DNA of 64,000 nt from NCBI GenBank assembly GCA_022767285.1, contig JALENY010000010.1:149816-213815 (forward strand), in the 5' to 3' direction. Below are positions 63,140 to 64,000 of the stretch, piece by piece (within the stretch, counting starts at the first letter, position 1; each line of letters opens with the position of its first letter). Position numbers and translations under genes: made by a program. Below the pieces are notes generated by a model, which saw nothing but the letters and a program-made list of their open reading frames with translations, searched no databases and was not told the DNA's origin. Origin of the DNA: Lachnospiraceae bacterium (GTDB lineage: Bacteria; Bacillota; Clostridia; Lachnospirales; Lachnospiraceae).

Positions 63140-63295
63140 TGCGCTGTATATAATCACAGGATAAAAACGCAATATGCACCGCTCCGGTGTGTTAGAGCTG
63201 GTAGATAGCCCAGCCGTCTGAGTCGAAAGACTCAGGTAAGTAACCTTCCCCTCCGGGTTGTCCGTTCCTGTAATCATCATATTTTTATGGAGGGT
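63140..63295 (+). promoter_or_regulatory. Probable yjdF (azaaromatic-sensing) riboswitch
   Basis: Long structured leader directly upstream of yjdF, the position where the yjdF RNA motif is known. Visible stems: CACCG/CGGTG around 63177-63189, GCTGG/CCAGC around 63197-63214, and CTGAGTC-GAAA-GACTCAG (63218-63235) with a GAAA tetraloop. The RNA identity rests on gene context plus structure; the consensus was not aligned. Confidence 0.65.
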
Positions 63296-63301
63296 TTCGT
63301 T

Positions 63302-63790
63302 ATGGACAGAAACTATGGAAAGCTGACAGTATATTTCGAAAATCAATTCTGGGTTAGTGTATTCGAGCGTATTGAAAATGGAAAACTCTCGGTTTGCAAG
63401 GTTACTTTCGGTTCTGAACCGAAGGACTATGAAGTCAGGGAGTATGTCTTGAAAAACTACTATCAGCTAAAGTTCAGTCCGGCTGTTGATGTGGTTGTAA
63501 AGAAAGAAGCGACGAATCCAAAACGGGTACAGCGGGAAGCAAGGAAACAAGCTGCCACTACCGGTATTGGAACAAAATCGCAACAGGCTTTACAGATGCA
63601 AAGGGAAGAAAACAAATTGGAGCGAAAATCTGTCAGCCGTGAACAGCGGGAAGCAGAGAAGCAGCGTCAATTTGACCTGAAACAGCTACAGAAAAGGGAG
63701 AAGCATAAGGGGCATTATTGCTCCTTGCTTCCCAATAGCACGAATTCAGAAGAAAAAATTAGATTACATCTCTATAATGGAATCCAGTAA
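63302..63790 (+). CDS. yjdF: YjdF-family protein (DUF2992)
   Basis: 162 residues. The N-terminus GKLTVYFENQFWVSVFERIENGKLSV and the basic C-terminal half (NPKRVQREARKQA, GIGTKSQQALQMQREENKLE) are diagnostic for YjdF. Its biochemical function is unknown; the family is controlled by an RNA sensing planar aromatic N-heterocycles. The protein normally ends near KEKH(K/R)G; here about 25 further residues (YCSLLPNSTNSEEKIR...) follow, perhaps a lost stop. ATG 63302 follows GGAGGG. It is followed at 15 bases by a MATE exporter gene. Confidence 0.88.
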   Translation: MDRNYGKLTVYFENQFWVSVFERIENGKLSVCKVTFGSEPKDYEVREYVLKNYYQLKFSPAVDVVVKKEATNPKRVQREARKQAATTGIGTKSQQALQMQREENKLERKSVSREQREAEKQRQFDLKQLQKREKHKGHYCSLLPNSTNSEEKIRLHLYNGIQ

Positions 63791-63805
63791 AGGAGAGATG
63801 TAATT

Positions 63806-64000
63806 ATGGATACAAGAGAAATCAAGGAAAACAAACTTAAAACAATTCTTCAGTTTTCCGTTCCAAGCATCATAGCAATGCTTTTGCAAACGGCAATCAC
63901 AATCACCGATGGCTATTTCACCGGCAACTATGTGGGTGAAAATGCACTGGCGGCGATTAACCTTGGATTGCCGATTCTGTATTTTTACCTGGGTGTGGGT
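63806..64000 (+). CDS. MATE-family efflux transporter, N-terminal part
   Basis: Partial: runs off the window end after 65 codons. The N-terminus (ENKLKTILQFSVPSIIAMLLQTAITITDGYFTGNYVGENALAAINL) is typical of MATE multidrug/Na+ exporters, with helix 1 and the conserved Asp of helix 1-2. AGGAGAG precedes the ATG. Being behind yjdF and its riboswitch, it probably exports the sensed aromatic compounds. Confidence 0.9.
   Translation, partial: MDTREIKENKLKTILQFSVPSIIAMLLQTAITITDGYFTGNYVGENALAAINLGLPILYFYLGVG

Noticed and set aside
63177..63240. Possible tRNA in the cloverleaf-like leader before yjdF
   Set aside because: There is no 7-bp acceptor stem, T-loop GTTC or 3' discriminator arrangement; the context fits a riboswitch.

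Overview
The window reads as chromosome of an anaerobic, spore-forming Firmicute, most likely a gut Lachnospiraceae (Blautia-, Dorea- or Ruminococcus-like). The evidence is the gene order (priA-def-fmt-rsmB-rlmN-prpC-prkC-rsgA-rpe-thiN; a division cluster with spoIIGA-sigE-sigG further on), strong AGGAGG ribosome sites, frequent TTG/GTG starts, pyruvate formate-lyase, rubrerythrin, corrinoid methyl-transfer proteins and a Spo0E-like protein. The genus is inference. No rRNA, tRNA, CRISPR array or intact transposase was seen.

Layout. 1-10342: translation, rRNA-modification and Ser/Thr-signalling operon. 10533-13157: a lone, AT-richer secreted protein with features of an aerolysin-type pore-forming toxin and C-terminal Ig-like modules, with its own promoter and next to palindromes. 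13207-14671: ychF and a Spo0E-like gene. 14742-27843: division and cell-wall cluster mraZ-rsmH-ftsL-PBP-PBP-mraY-murD-ftsW-murA-divIB-ftsZ, preceded by five GTGG boxes on 10-11 bp spacing. 28084-36565: corrinoid one-carbon region with a URO-D-type methyltransferase fused to a thioredoxin-like domain, a COG0523 GTPase, a Cys-rich DUF5714-like protein, a PadR regulator, a PocR-AraC regulator, a corrinoid protein and its reductive activator. 36561-40155: a highly folded intergenic element, then a YtrA-type GntR/ABC operon with a perfect operator. 40228-46620: VanY-like carboxypeptidase and a MacAB-like exporter with two adaptors. 46907-50274: aroD, then spoIIGA-sigE-sigG with a spoIIG-type promoter embedded in a terminator. 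50422-54225: flavin oxidase, PepD, and dipeptide epimerase (minus strand). 54550-59134: a pyruvate formate-lyase whose glycyl-radical domain is a separate gene, its activase, a BMC-like protein behind an apparent attenuator, and a rubrerythrin with two rubredoxin modules. 59135-63103: poorly known genes and remnants. 63140-64000: a probable yjdF riboswitch, yjdF and the start of a MATE exporter.

The most interesting items are the pore-forming-toxin candidate, the split pyruvate formate-lyase with neighbouring BMC-like protein, the spoIIG promoter/terminator arrangement, and the URO-D/thioredoxin fusion lacking the usual zinc histidine. All functional statements come from reading the sequence and remembered family knowledge; no searches were run.
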